Origin: Ophiura sarsii
Lineage: Eukaryota; Echinodermata; Ophiuroidea; Amphilepidida; Ophiuridae
NCBI GenBank assembly: GCA_035610835.1
Contig: CM069455.1
Coordinates: 47,113,308-47,177,307 of the forward strand
Length of the DNA stretch: 64,000 nucleotides
Direction: 5' to 3'
Below, piece after piece: positions 1-11,274 of the stretch. Both the position numbers and the translations under genes were made by a program. Under the pieces are notes generated by a model. That model was not told the origin of the DNA, made no database searches, and saw nothing but the letters and a program-made list of their open reading frames with translations. Within the stretch, counting starts at the first letter, position 1. Each line of letters begins with the position of its first letter.

Positions 1-620
1 ACAGTGCTATAGGGTCACATGAAACTGAGTTTCAGTGAAGTAAAAGCCGTATTTTGAGAATCAGTTTGTTACATACGACTTGAAATCGTTCGAGATCGAA
101 TGAAAATCATGCAATTTCAAATGACACCATTTTTTAAGAAGGTACAATGGAATGTACGTACACTGAGTATCGATCGGAGTTGTAGGCGGGCTTTTCGATT
201 CGAATGTCAGTATGCAGGCATTAGACATTGTTAGAGCGTGCGTCTTGTACATTTGTTGACATTAGAAACCATATGATTTTCATTAAACGTAGTAAATGTT
301 GCACAATTACCGTTTTTGGTTTGTGGCAAATACAATATATGGTAATGATGTCTTATCTGCTCAATAAGCACCACAATCAATATGTTTTTGTGCATGGTAT
401 GTGTTCACGTCATGTCATGGAAACAAAAAAATCTGTCCACTATAGATTTGGAGGCTCGCTTGTATTCATGTAACTAAACAACTCTTCTATCGAAATATTT
501 TTAAAATACTTCAAAATGTGGTTTGGACGGAATAGGTCCTTAAGAATGACCAAACATCTGAATTGGTCGGTGTAAGGTTACCACTAAAAATGAGTAATTT
601 GTCGTGTTTTTCTTGTCATC
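1..620. other. No gene recognised
   Basis: Short open frames exist on both strands but none has a recognisable domain, and no splice-bounded coding stretch is visible. It lies outside the left edge of the duplicated block that starts near 1199. Confidence 0.5.
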
Positions 621-623
621 ATA

Positions 624-713
624 ATGCCGTTACGAGGGTAAGACTTAATATGATGCTGTTACGAGGGTAAGACTTAATCTGATGCTGTTACGAGGGTAAG
701 ACTTAATCATATG
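624..713. repeat. Three-copy 29-bp tandem repeat
   Basis: Three near-identical head-to-tail units share the core GTTACGAGGGTAAGACTTAA. The copies differ by a few bases. No coding role is apparent. Confidence 0.9.
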
Positions 714-720
714 CATTTGA

Positions 721-1076
721 TTAAAGGTATATTATGTGATCTTTCCAGGGAAAGCCCTCAACATCGAAAAAAAAAAATGAAAGCAGATTTTCTTGCAGAT
801 TTACATTTCTGATCATAAATCGTACATACATTCCAAGTTACAGGGCGATACGATTCTTAATTACTTCAAAATTATGGTTTTAGAGTGAAAATGTATATTT
901 CACTCTAAATTCACTCGAAAACCGATGATTTTGAGGTAATTAGGAATCGTATCGCTCTGTAACTTGGAATGTATGTACGATTTATGATCAGAAATATAAA
1001 TCTGCAAGAAAATCTGCTTTCTATTTTTTTCGATGTTGAGGGCGTTCCCTGGAAAGATTACATAATATACCTTTAA
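721..1076. mobile_element. Fold-back MITE with about 165-bp arms
   Basis: The left arm (721-890) and right arm (905-1076) are reverse complements with few differences and a very short AT-rich loop. The outer ends read TTAAAGGTATATTATGTGAT and its complement. No open frame of note lies inside, so this looks like a non-autonomous hairpin element. A diverged half-arm of the same family is recognisable near 48420-48600, where the stretch around GTATTTAGGAATCGTAT is shared. Confidence 0.85.
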
Positions 1077-2274
1077 TAGTTCAATAATTACAGCACTCAC
1101 AAAAATCAAAAAATAAAATCAAAAACTTCCTTAAGTCCCCCCTTAAAATGCCAAATTCTGCGCGCTTTGCGCGTATTAGTTTCAATGTACGAAATCGAAT
1201 CCTCGAATCCAGGCTAACTCAACTTGGTGAACTGCAATTTAAGGTTAATGACACACCCGCTCTATGTTAAAATTTCTTAAAGGAGAGCAAAAAATTAAAT
1301 TAAAAGTGGCACACGACTCCTAGAATTTGTAAAATAATGAAAATGATTGAGATAGGTACGGTTGCATTGCATGCCTCATACTAAGCTTTCTCATCACTAA
1401 TAGTCTTGGAAAACTTGTAATCAAGGAGGTCAATCATGGATGGACTGAAAACTCATCGTGAGAGAACGGTTCTTATTATTTTATCATGATCATTATTGTA
1501 TACGGTATGTTATGATTGGCAAAATTGGGCGGGCGGGTGTAGTTGGGGGGTTTTCATCGGGCGGCAATCTAAAAAGTGAAATTCTTGCTTTACGATTATT
1601 TGAAACATGAATGAAGTGAAAAAGAAATATGCATCACGGGTATAATGTACACACCTGTTATGGCATGAGTGATGAGTATAACAAGTGACACCGAGACGTT
1701 GCCACCCGCGGGGTTGCCACACACTGTACTCCAGTCCCAGTACTCGCAAGATGCAATTAGAATGACAATTTGAAATAACTTGAAATTGCCTATGCCTAAA
1801 CAAATTAAAAATGGGTACTTTTAACGCAGTTCGGCAGCACTGTCTGTACTAAAGCATGATGGGAAGGTTCAGAAAGAATGACGTTTTGTGAGCAAGAGAG
1901 GGAGAGGGCGGGGAAACAATTAGTGTGATGGTCACCACAGTACAGGTGGCGGAATTAATGATATCTATTCTTGATTTAGACAAACCTTTAGGACAAACAA
2001 AAAAAGGTTTGTCTCAAAGCTTGCGAAGGCTTCAAAATCGGGCGACGCGCGCGGTTTTTTGTCTTCCATATTTTTTTTATTTTTTACATTTTTTATTTTT
2101 GTGTCAATTTTTACTCTTACTATTTGCAACCGTTGACACTTTCTGATATTGTTTTTTATTTGTAATGAATTATTGTGATGTAGTTGTGCAATGGAAGGAT
2201 AATAAAGATAATAAAACAATAGTAATTTATCAATAGCAATCAATCTTATTTTTTCAAAAATATTTTCAAATATT

Positions 2275-2470
2275 ATTTATTAAATCATCTTTATTCAGTC
2301 AAATAACCACATAAAAAATAAAGAAGAGAACATTAAAAACCAAGACAACTGGGGCCTATACTGACCACCAGGCAAGGTGTTACAAAAAGCACTATTGCAC
2401 AACAATCAATATATAAAACACATTTAAAAAGGAGGTGAGCCGGTCGTGACAGACCTGCTGCCATGAGGAC
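2275..2470 (-). other. 3' UTR of the RLE LINE
   Basis: On the minus strand this AT-rich stretch follows the LINE stop codon, begins with a GC-rich segment containing CACGACCGGCTCACC, and ends near two AATAAA-type signals close to 2290-2310. The exact 3' end is uncertain because the flanking DNA of the host element is also AT-rich. Confidence 0.5.
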
Positions 2471-2708
2471 CTATATAAAATTGGTAACGTTCCAATCCCG
2501 TTCATGTCTTGATTGGAAAATGGAAAAAGAAGACATCAGACTCTTTTTCGAGATGTTATTTTTGAGAGCTGTGTATTTAACGTTGCACTTTAGGGTTCGT
2601 AGGAGACCTCTCAGACGTGTCTTATTAGATTTTGTTATGAGGCCCCTTGATCCTATTTCAAAAGGGATCAAGGAGCACTTGTAGCCAGCGTCCGAGATAT
2701 CTCCTACC

Positions 2709-4001
2709 CAGCCAGTACGCAACAGTCGCTTTTAGAGCGTGACCTTGCCGATTTCTAACCCGCAGAAAGATCGATTTCAGGATGTCTCCCTTTAGCTAAA
2801 TACCCTATGTCAGCCTTGCGACAAGTTAGTTTTACCAGCATACACTGCGATAGGATCAGTTTGCAGCCAAATTGCGAGGTAGATGGAATCACAGTAATTT
2901 TCTTACTAATATGGGACCAAATTGACAATTTTTGGTCCACAAACAGTGATTTTATCGCTTATTTTAGAATCTAACAACTTTTGTGACTTTGCTTCTTGTA
3001 ACTATTCACTTGACTGGACTAAGCATCGTACGATATTTTAAGAGCAATTTTCATACTAACGGAAGTTCAAGCTTTAATTTCATATCAAAATCATTGATGC
3101 CCGAGTTCTTTTTTTGATGAGAAAATCGAGTCTTAATTTTCAGCGATTTTCGGTCAGAAAACGAAACTTACGATCCCCCGTTAGGCCTCGCCAACTTCAT
3201 TTTTAGTTTCACGTAACACGCCCGCGCTTCATTTTCATGCCCGCGTGTGAATTCATTATTGAAATTTTTGAAAAAAAATACCGTTTTCCAATGAAAACGT
3301 CCGAATTCATGCATTTTGTGTGATGAAATTGTGAAATGTTTATTCATTTTGACCAGAGTAGCCTTTCTGTAAAAAAAATATCATATGACATTGTGTAGCG
3401 CAGAAGGATAGATTTCGAACCCCGGACCTCTCGCTCCCAGAGCGAGCTCTCTACCATCTGAGCTATCTAGCAAATCTGAATATAACCGTGAGATTTAAAC
3501 ACTTGATCAACAACCCGTCGACGCTACAAAATGAATTTAGATCGAGACAAGATTCGAGGAGCTATTTTATAAGCATTCACTTGACCGGACTAAATAATTT
3601 TATAAAATTGTAAGCATGTTTCTAGTTACAAAAGACTATGAATATTATGATACGATGGATAAAATTGATGCCTAATTCTTCAGAAGCGACTTTTTTACCA
3701 TGAATTTGGCTTTAGTTTCTTCAAGTTTTTCTTGAATTCGGGTTTGTCGGATTGCAATAATTTGCACCGAAAATACAACATGTCATGAAGTTCACAGAAA
3801 ATATTAGATAATATTATTTGCATAATATGCCTTTTTACTATACAATTTCATGGCCAATGTGTTTGAAATGTGTGATTATAATCATGAAAAGAGCTCATTT
3901 ACATCGTGCTATTACGAGGTCAACTATGACTGGTGAGTACTTCCGGGTCGCTTTGCTGGGTTAGAAAAGGAACGACTTTTCGTGTGCTTGCATACTGGCT
4001 G
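2709..4001. mobile_element. 1293-bp TIR element inserted in the LINE
   Basis: The ends are 14-bp inverted repeats, CAGCCAGTACGCAA on the left and TTGCATACTGGCTG on the right. TACC flanks both sides (2705-2708 and 4002-4005), a 4-bp target duplication. The flanking LINE codons read in frame across the site if the insert and one TACC are ignored, which confirms the boundaries. No transposase is visible. A tRNA-like sequence lies inside at 3405-3478. Confidence 0.85.
3405..3478 (-). tRNA. tRNA-like pseudogene, Pro(TGG)-like
   Basis: On the minus strand there is an A-box-like TAGCTCAGATGG, a perfect 5-bp anticodon stem CTCGC/GCGAG around a loop with TGG, and a B-box-like GGTTCGAAATC. The T-stem does not pair well, position 33 is C rather than T, and the acceptor ends do not match, so it is probably a relic or the head of a tRNA-derived element and not a working tRNA. 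Confidence 0.5.
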
Positions 4002-4159
4002 TACCAGGGCAGCATATCTGTCAGTCTTGAGTTTATTAGCTTTATCAACATTTGTTTCAAACGGCACTGTGAGCTCAAATAAAATAATCCTTTTTTGAGC
4101 AGGGAATGTAAGCACAATATCAGGTTTTTGAGCTGTTGGGATGATGTCAGGAGGAACTG

Positions 4160-4177
4160 TCCCCCCCCCCCCCCCCC

Positions 4178-4212
<35 letters not shown>
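4160..4212. repeat. Poly-C tract inside the endonuclease segment
   Basis: Two long C runs separated by GT fall in the LINE endonuclease region, giving a glycine run on the minus strand just before TVPPDII. It is an expansion within a naturally Gly-rich spot. Confidence 0.9.
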
Positions 4213-4215
<3 letters not shown>

Positions 4216-4346
4216 GTGAGGTACCCTTCTATATCAGCGTTGATCAAGACGCCTTTGTCTTTAAAGGTCTCGCTATCTTCGAAAGCGGAGATCAGAATGC
4301 GGATGATATTGTTGTGCCGCCAGAGGTAACGATCAAGCATCTGATT

Positions 4347-4698
4347 CAGTGGCGTAACAGCCGGGGGGGGGCAGGGGGGGGCACAGTGCCCCCCCCCCCC
4401 CCCCCCTGAAGGTGCTCAGCAGGAAATTCAAACCTACCCACCAGGAAAAATGGGGGGAAGGGAAAAGAGGAATAGAAGGGGGAAAGGGAAAGAAAAGAGA
4501 GAGAGAAAGGAAAAAGGAGAAAAAAAGGGAAAAGAAAGAAAAGAAGAAAAGGAAAAGCAGTTCAAAAAGCACAACAGTCCACAAATTGTTGACTGTGGTG
4601 CTTTTTGTACTGCGAAATTTTGTAACCGCGCGAAATTTTATGACCGTGCGAAATTTTGTGACCGTGCGGGGTTTTTTTTATTCTACCCCCCCCCCCCC

Positions 4699-4738
<40 letters not shown>

Positions 4739-4877
4739 ACGTGGTGAAATTCACGAGGTGACTGACTGGGAAAAAAATTGGGGCAACCTTTTACGAAAAA
4801 TTCCGGAACGGAATTATTCTAACCAGGAATTTTTGGGGCTGTGCCCCCCCTGACAACCAACCTCTGTTACGCCCCTG
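4347..4877. mobile_element. 531-bp non-autonomous hAT-like element
   Basis: The element begins CAGTGGCGTAAC and ends GTTACGCCCCTG, the inverted ends typical of many hAT elements, and is flanked by a perfect 8-bp target duplication, ATCTGATT (4339-4346 and 4878-4885). The interior is low-complexity: a purine-rich stretch (4440-4560) and a poly-C tract (4684-4738). It splits the LINE frame between the zinc knuckle and the endonuclease; the codons on either side are in frame with one another. Confidence 0.92.
4684..4739. repeat. Poly-C tract
   Basis: A run of C broken by one T, within the hAT-like element. Such long pure runs are prone to length error in sequencing. Confidence 0.95.
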
Positions 4878-7215
4878 ATCTGATTACAATTATTGAGGAT
4901 GTGGAGAAGAGTACCTTTTTTGGAACAGAGGGGGCAGTTACTACTTAGACGTTTCCCCCATTTACAAAGGTTGGCAAATGTGGGGAGACTGTCAATTGCA
5001 GCATTAATTGCAAACTTAAGAACGCCTTCAGGAAGACCATACATAATAGATTTCCACGTAAGATTGTTTTCAGTTTCAAAGAGCAATTTTGCCGTGTCTC
5101 CCTGAGTGATGGTTCAACTACCGACTTCCAATAAGCACTAGAATCGTTTTTTAAAGTTGCTTTGACCTTGTTCTTTGTGTTTTTCCAGACCGGTGGGTGG
5201 TCGGATTCTGTAGAATTACGGTGAACTCGGTCCGCGAGAGCGATTGTGGAATATTTCTTGCTCCAAGTCGATTCTCTTTGGAGTTTTAAGTCCAGTGCTT
5301 TGTTGGTAGTTGAATCACCAAGACATCGGGTTCTACTGTACGATAAGCAGTGAGAAACATAATATATATCAGAAACACGTGGGATATCAAGTCCACCATT
5401 CATATGCACCAGGGCTATGTTAGCACCATATTTAGGCGTGCCCAGCCATTTCTTAATAAATTGATCACTTTTTCTATCAAGAAGGGATAAATTGGTCTTA
5501 GTAAGTTCGTGAACTGTAAGACAGAAACGCATAGATGGTAGGCAGTATCTACTGTACATTGCAAGTTTGTACTCGTTGCGGACGGGAGAACTATCAATAT
5601 TGGCAATACTAGATTCAAACTTGGAGTGAATCATATCATAAATATTACTTTGGCTGCCAGAGTGAGTGATAAGGGATCCGAGAAAACGTTGGGGGTCTTC
5701 TTTGACAGGAATGATACGCGTACCATCTATGTTGTATTCAACCACCTTCGGGACTCCACCACAAAGGGAAAGTGACCGACATTTACTTGGTTTTAATGTG
5801 AGACCCATGCTTTGTGTCTTGGATTGGAGTTCATTTATGATTTTCTGATGTTGACGTTTATTACTGGTTATGATGTTAAAGTCATCCGCATATGGTGTTG
5901 TTATGATCCTATTCCCGTCTAGATTAAAGCCGTGTACGGTGCGAATATTCTCAAGATATTCGAGGATGGGATTAAAACACATTAAAAATATGATTGGCGA
6001 CAAAAGATCGCCTTGAAATGTCCCTCTCTTGAATTCGAATTCTTCAGATGTCCACCCTGGGCCGCGAACCGAGCCGTTGAGACGGGAATAGAGCGCTTCA
6101 ACATAACGGATGGTATTAACAGGTAACTTAAAACGTTTCATGGAATGAGATATAAGTGTATGACTGATGCTACCAAAAGCATCGGCTAAATCAAAGAAAG
6201 TAACATGTAATGTTTTTTTCTTGGATTTTGAGAACGCTATGGCCTCCTGAAGGAGCTGATTATGTTCAATACAACCATTAATCCCTTTGAGGAACGCCTT
6301 TTGGATGTCAGGGTTGATAAACCTGTTTTTTGTTAGATACGCCCCGGTCCTATCAGCGAGCACCTGGTGGAATAACTTACTCACGCAGGACGTCAGGGAA
6401 ATCATCCTGAAATTCTCGGTTTTTTCAGTATCACCCTTTTTATAAATCAAGACAACCTTGGACTCAGACCAGGACTTTGGAGGGTTTGGCTCACACAAAA
6501 GAATTTTAGTAAACAGTGTGGCCATGAAATGATGCGTTGAAGGCAGATTTTTCAGGAGGCCATATAGCAAACCATCGTTACCTGGAGCTGATGTAGCTTT
6601 CTTTTGTTTCAGAATACACTTAATATGTTTTGGTTTTATAGGAGACATATCATATACAGTTTGGCAGTCACTTGGAACACGAACATTGAACACGAGTTTA
6701 ACTGGGCAAGATCTAGTGTTCCTTGGTTGGAATACTTTGTCTTGTCGGAAAATATGTGTCTGCTGATTCCTTGGTGAAGGTTGGAACTGGGCACTGCTTG
6801 CCGTACGTACCCTGGCTAATCTTTTTGGAGTAGCCCCAAAATCTGATCGGTATTGCTTTTCATGGTGAGCTTGAGATTTCTGGTCACTGTCTTTTCGTTT
6901 TTGTTTGTTAAGAAATGACACGGCTCTAACAGCTTGGCGAAATAGTTTTTTATCCTCGGGAGTTCCTTGCTTAGAGAAAGCTTTCTTGCGAAGGGCATTT
7001 TTCTTTTTTCGAGCCTGCGACAAGGTTTTAGGTTCGTGTGCTATGTAGCCTTTGGAGGATTGTTCTTTAACAAATTCCTGGTTGTCGGTAAAGTATGATT
7101 TCAATGTTTCGGAAAAACGTTCGGCTGCCTGAGCTGGGCTAACATCTCCACAGCTAAGGTCAAAATGGGTTGGACGCAGGAGACTGGATTGCCGAATCAT
7201 GGATTTCCCACTCAT

Positions 7216-8150
7216 TATTACTGAAAGTTGGAATTGTAAATTGCAAGCCCGCTATTTGCCATGGATAGCATATGATAGCAAGTAGAGCTACATGGATGAT
7301 ACAATATACAGTCATTGTCTCGGATATGGTGTGTGACCCGGCGTGGTCACCGTACGAACTGTTACTATAGATGGAGTCGATTGACGGTGACAAGCACGGA
7401 TAATAAAGGCAAACAGTCAATATATTGATTATGCCACGGTTCGTGAACACAAGACCCAGGTTCGATTTATGCCAAGATGAAAATGATGGTAGCGAACCGA
7501 TCAGTGATGTAGTACGGGTGTGTGTACGGGTATACCAGAGTGAACAGTGCTGGCGAGATAGATGTTGAAATGCTGAAATTTACTTGCCAGTTTGTCTGCA
7601 AAGAGTGTTGATCCAACCCATCAAAATGCGACCGAGTGTTCCTCGAATGATAAATAACAAAGTTTGTTGACATACAGGAACGGAGACAAACTGAATACGG
7701 ATGTAAAATGCAAAATTTGCAGCGGTGGTAAAACCCCACCCGTTCAGTTGACAGACATATTAACACTCAAGTTTGAAAAGCCAAATTTAATTAAGTTTGA
7801 AAAGCCAAATGTTACAACATCAGCGGTTTTTAAGAGCAGAGGCGTGTCAACCGCCCGGTCAACCCAAATGTTTTTGACTGCGGAATCAAATCCACTACTG
7901 CCAGTACTGGCTTTGATGGCCTGTGTATGTTTGTCTGTAAAAAAAGGCTTTAGAAGAGCCCCGAACGCATGATTTTTTTTTCCATTTGTAATGTCATTAA
8001 ATACATCCTGGAAAGTTTGATCTGCCAGTGGCCTCATGGAAAAAACAATCAATTAATGCTCCCAGTCCCAGATGTCATAATTAACAGCCCGTAGTACAAA
8101 AATCATCTGCGCAGATGCGAAACTACTTGTCGTTTTGCATGCTGATGGAC
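7216..8150. other. Probable LINE 5' region and host element remainder
   Basis: No recognisable domain. Several short open frames overlap on both strands (for example 7744-8052 minus). On the minus strand it precedes the reverse transcriptase frame and may be the LINE 5' UTR or an eroded N-terminal part; I could not find a clear zinc finger or Myb motif. Confidence 0.35.
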
Positions 8151-9711
8151 CTTGCGTATGTGAAGAAGACTATATTATTATAGTCTCTGACACACATTGT
8201 TAATAGAAATCGCCCTTAATCTATCTACACAGCACCAAAGTGTAAATGCAATCATGGTAAAGAGACTGTGTAATCGGGCTATGTATAGCAATGAACAATT
8301 GTGCAGCGTTTGTCGAAGAACTGAGTCATATAAATATTTGAGAAAAGGATAATCTGCCGATATTTTTAATAAAACTATTAAAAAAAAATTGTTTTGAAGA
8401 AAAAAAAATGATTTTACAATTTCCTGCACATCAGACGCGGTATTTTGGGCATTGCAAAACCAATGCGCGCGCAAGCTTTGAGACAAACTTATTTTTTTGT
8501 TTGGCCTTATCATCGTGTCTGATTGAGGTATTTATTCGACTAAAATTACGTTACGTTCACATCTTTGAAAATACGTGTGCTTGATTAGTGAAAAAACAAC
8601 AGCATTCTGTAACATTTCCCCAAAATGGAGACTTGTTTGCAAATAATTATATCAACTCTAATTTCAAAATTTGTAAAATTATCTTTGGGTTTGCTTTTTA
8701 TGATCTAAAAACGATATTACAGCGCTTAATTTTTAAATTTCAAATAAAAATAAATAAATAAAAACTTGTCGATGTCTCTCAGATAATAATATTCAATACT
8801 CTCGCCACATTCCTAATCCTAACAGCGTTCCTAACATGGAATCCCTGTTACTGATTTAAGAGATTCATAAAGACGAATAAACTAGGGTAGTAAGGCGACG
8901 AAAAAAAGTAATTTTCTTCTTCTTCTGGTGTTTTTTTTGGGGGGGGGGCGGTCGGTTTCCATTTGCACGTGAACATTTGATCCATCAATTTCTTAATAAT
9001 GGGTAGGTTAGGCCCATATATCAAACAGGGTGTTTTTGGCTCCTACCAATTAGAAATACTAACATACAGTTGAATAAAAACAGAAAACTTGATGCATAAG
9101 GTGATGATAATGTATTTATTCAATATATCCTCCAGTGACAATACCTAATTTCACATTAGAATTACAAAATGTGTTACATTACCTGTCAAGAACAACAAGG
9201 GTCTCACAGTACACAATGACAAATTAAATATTTTCTTGCTTTCACTGATGTCCGTCCGATTATATAACTGCTTTTGCACAAAATATTATGATTTACTCTG
9301 AATAGAAGATCATTTAATACAGACATTCTTCTTTTAATCTGTGGGGGAAAACGCAATTTTTATAAATTTTGGAAATGTGTTCCCAAAGACAACTCTTTTT
9401 GAGGCACCTTGACAACCTCTTACACCCTGGCAGCTATTTGTGTCTTACACACAAAGGATAAAACTTGTCTCACCTATTGCTACAGAGTTCAAAAGTGTCA
9501 GCCTTACACCCATATCTATTTCATGCTTGAGTACCCTCCCCTTGGGGACACGATCATAGAATATATACTTGCCGACGTCACGTGACACGAATTATATATG
9601 GGACATTGATCATAGTGGTGTAAACATTGATAACACATTTTCCATTGATTGTCGAGGTCAGAAAATGACTGGGGAACGAAATTACTGTGGAACGATATTT
9701 TTTCCAGAAGT

Positions 9712-10948
9712 ATATAGGGTGTATCAAAAAAAAATCGCAACACTTTTTGGGGAGTAATGTACCCTTTACGGCAAATCATATATCGCTCTGCTAAGTAGAT
9801 ATCTATGGAACGCCAGAGCGGCCATAAATCATCCAGTTGTCACACACTTGGTGAGTTTTAGCTCTCTATATACCGAGTTAAGCTCACTATATACCGAGTT
9901 TAGCTCACTGTGTATCGAGTTTAGCTCACTATCATATCGAGAAAACCTCACTATATATCTACTCGATACATAGTGAGCTAAACTCGGTATATAGTGAGCT
10001 AAACTCGGTATATAGTGAGCTAAACTTAGTATATAGAGTCTAGAGAGCTAAAACTCATACAGTGTGTGACAACTGGATGATTTATGGCCGCTGTGTCGTT
10101 CCATAGATATCCTGTTAGAGTTGTGTCTTGGCTATAACATAGTCACATTATAGCGATATCGATGATAACATTGCTGAGATTTCACGGACATAAGTTAAAT
10201 AGACAGCTTGACAACACAAATTACATAGTTCATCCTGCATACATGATTTTCTTGTCCGCCACGGACTGACCTGCTCGCCCCGAGATCTTACACCGTAAAA
10301 CTTTTTCTTTTGGGGTTATGGTAAGTCTCAAGTCTTTCAGACACCACCAAATAATTTCCCAGATCTGCGGAACCGCATCAACGCTGTTGTTCAGGGAAAA
10401 GGCGCACACAAATAACGGCGTGCAGTACTTTACAAATTTAAAAAAAGGACGGACAACATTTTGAGTCAAAAATATTTGAATAGGTTAAAAGAAATTCGTC
10501 CCTAAGTTAGTGTCTTTACATCATAATCAAGCGATTTGGGCATTTTTTACTCAAAATTATTTTTGTTAGCGTTGTTCAAAAATGTTTGGTCAAATTTGGA
10601 TTCTCTGACCCATTTCCTTTCCAGAAATGTATACTTTTATATACATTTGAGTCATAGCTCAATAATTACAGCACTCACAAAATTCAAAAAGTGACTTCCT
10701 TAACTCAATTAGGCCAAAAATGGTCTTTCTTGCGCTCAGGTCTTCAAATTGTGTATTCAGGTCGTTTACATTCTACCCGGAATATCTCAACAAATATATT
10801 GTCGAGATCGCTGTAGTTCTACCATGTAATAAACAAGACATAGCTCTAACATTACATCTGTATACTTTTCAGAGCAAAGCTGTGATTTGCTTTAAGGGTA
10901 CGGAACTCGACAAAGAGTGTTGCGGGTTTTTTTTTATACACCCTGTAT
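9712..10948. mobile_element. TIR element with CAGGGTGT-type ends (copy A)
   Basis: The left end (TATAGGGTGTATCAAAAAAA, then CGCAACACTTTTTGG) and the right end (GAGTGTTGCGGG ... ATACACCCTGTA) are inverted repeats, followed inward by a second inverted pair around CAAATCATATATCGCTCTGC. The paralogous element in copy B is at 49537-50147. TA flanks suggest a mariner-type target. No transposase is visible. Confidence 0.7.
9804..10105. mobile_element. 302-bp fold-back MITE, copy A only
   Basis: The ends TATGGAACG and CGTTCCATA extend into arms of about 45 bp, and the centre is an inverted array of units like TATATACCGAGTTTAGCTCA. GATATC flanks both sides (9798-9803, 10106-10111), while copy B has a single GATATC at 49622-49627 in otherwise matching sequence, a clear empty site. 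Confidence 0.85.
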
Positions 10949-11274
10949 AATGCATACATTGAATATAAACATTAAAAACCATTACTGAATATCACAAATA
11001 CTCTTTAAAAACAATGAAACAACAATATTGATAAAAGATAATGAAGAATATCTCAAATAATTTACTACTTGGTAACTCTAGGCTAATAATCATGTTTAGA
11101 ATTTGGTCTTTAGGGAACAGTTCCTTTGATACTCGATCTATAATTGAATTTGGGGCTCGATAAAATACCAGTAGTCACTAAATACCTGAGGAACTTAAAG
11201 CAAAAACACCAAGGATAATGTTTAAGACTATCATATCGAAACTTGTATTGAGACCATATCGAGTAGTAAATGAT

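Larger units (their letters stand above)
2471..7215 (-). pseudogene. LINE with reverse transcriptase and restriction-like endonuclease (R2/NeSL-like group), disrupted
   Basis: The 756-residue frame from 7215 to 4945 contains the reverse transcriptase. Visible motifs, in order, are APGNDGL, NFRMISLTS, a motif A of form FFDLADAFGS, a motif B of form GTFQGDLLSP, and the YADD catalytic box. A frameshift near 5090-5110 moves the reading to 5086-4814, which holds a CPLC...LLHILNNC zinc-knuckle segment. Downstream (4340-3924) comes a PD-(D/E)XK-type endonuclease segment with KPDIVL and FELTVPFETN, and the C-terminus lies at 2722-2471 (GYKCSLIPFEIGSRG). Two transposon insertions separate these parts; excluding each insertion with one copy of its target duplication leaves the flanking codons in frame. 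The endonuclease segment also contains a run of glycines from a poly-C tract. It makes its own reverse transcriptase and site-nicking activity in intact relatives; this copy is dead. A 3' UTR with AATAAA follows to about 2275. Confidence 0.85.
1991..8506. mobile_element. 6.5-kb TIR element, Harbinger-like, with nested insertions
   Basis: Both ends carry related inverted repeats: the left begins GGACAAACAAAAAAAGG and the complement of the right begins GGCCAAACAAAAAAATA, and both continue into TTTGTCTCAAAGCTTGCG. The element is flanked by TTA on both sides (1988-1990 and 8507-8509), and the paralogous copy B near 47591 has a single TTA with no insertion, so the boundaries are well defined. A 3-bp TTA or TAA target duplication is typical of PIF/Harbinger elements. 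No Harbinger transposase was recognised; most of the interior is a LINE that probably inserted later. A 337-bp MITE at 15876-16212 has very similar ends. Confidence 0.8.

Noticed and set aside
605..715. CRISPR-like spaced repeats
   Set aside because: The 29-bp units are directly abutting tandem copies with no spacers, and the genome is eukaryotic.
4095..4761. Proline-rich frames across poly-C tracts
   Set aside because: Products of homopolymers within the LINE and the hAT-like element.
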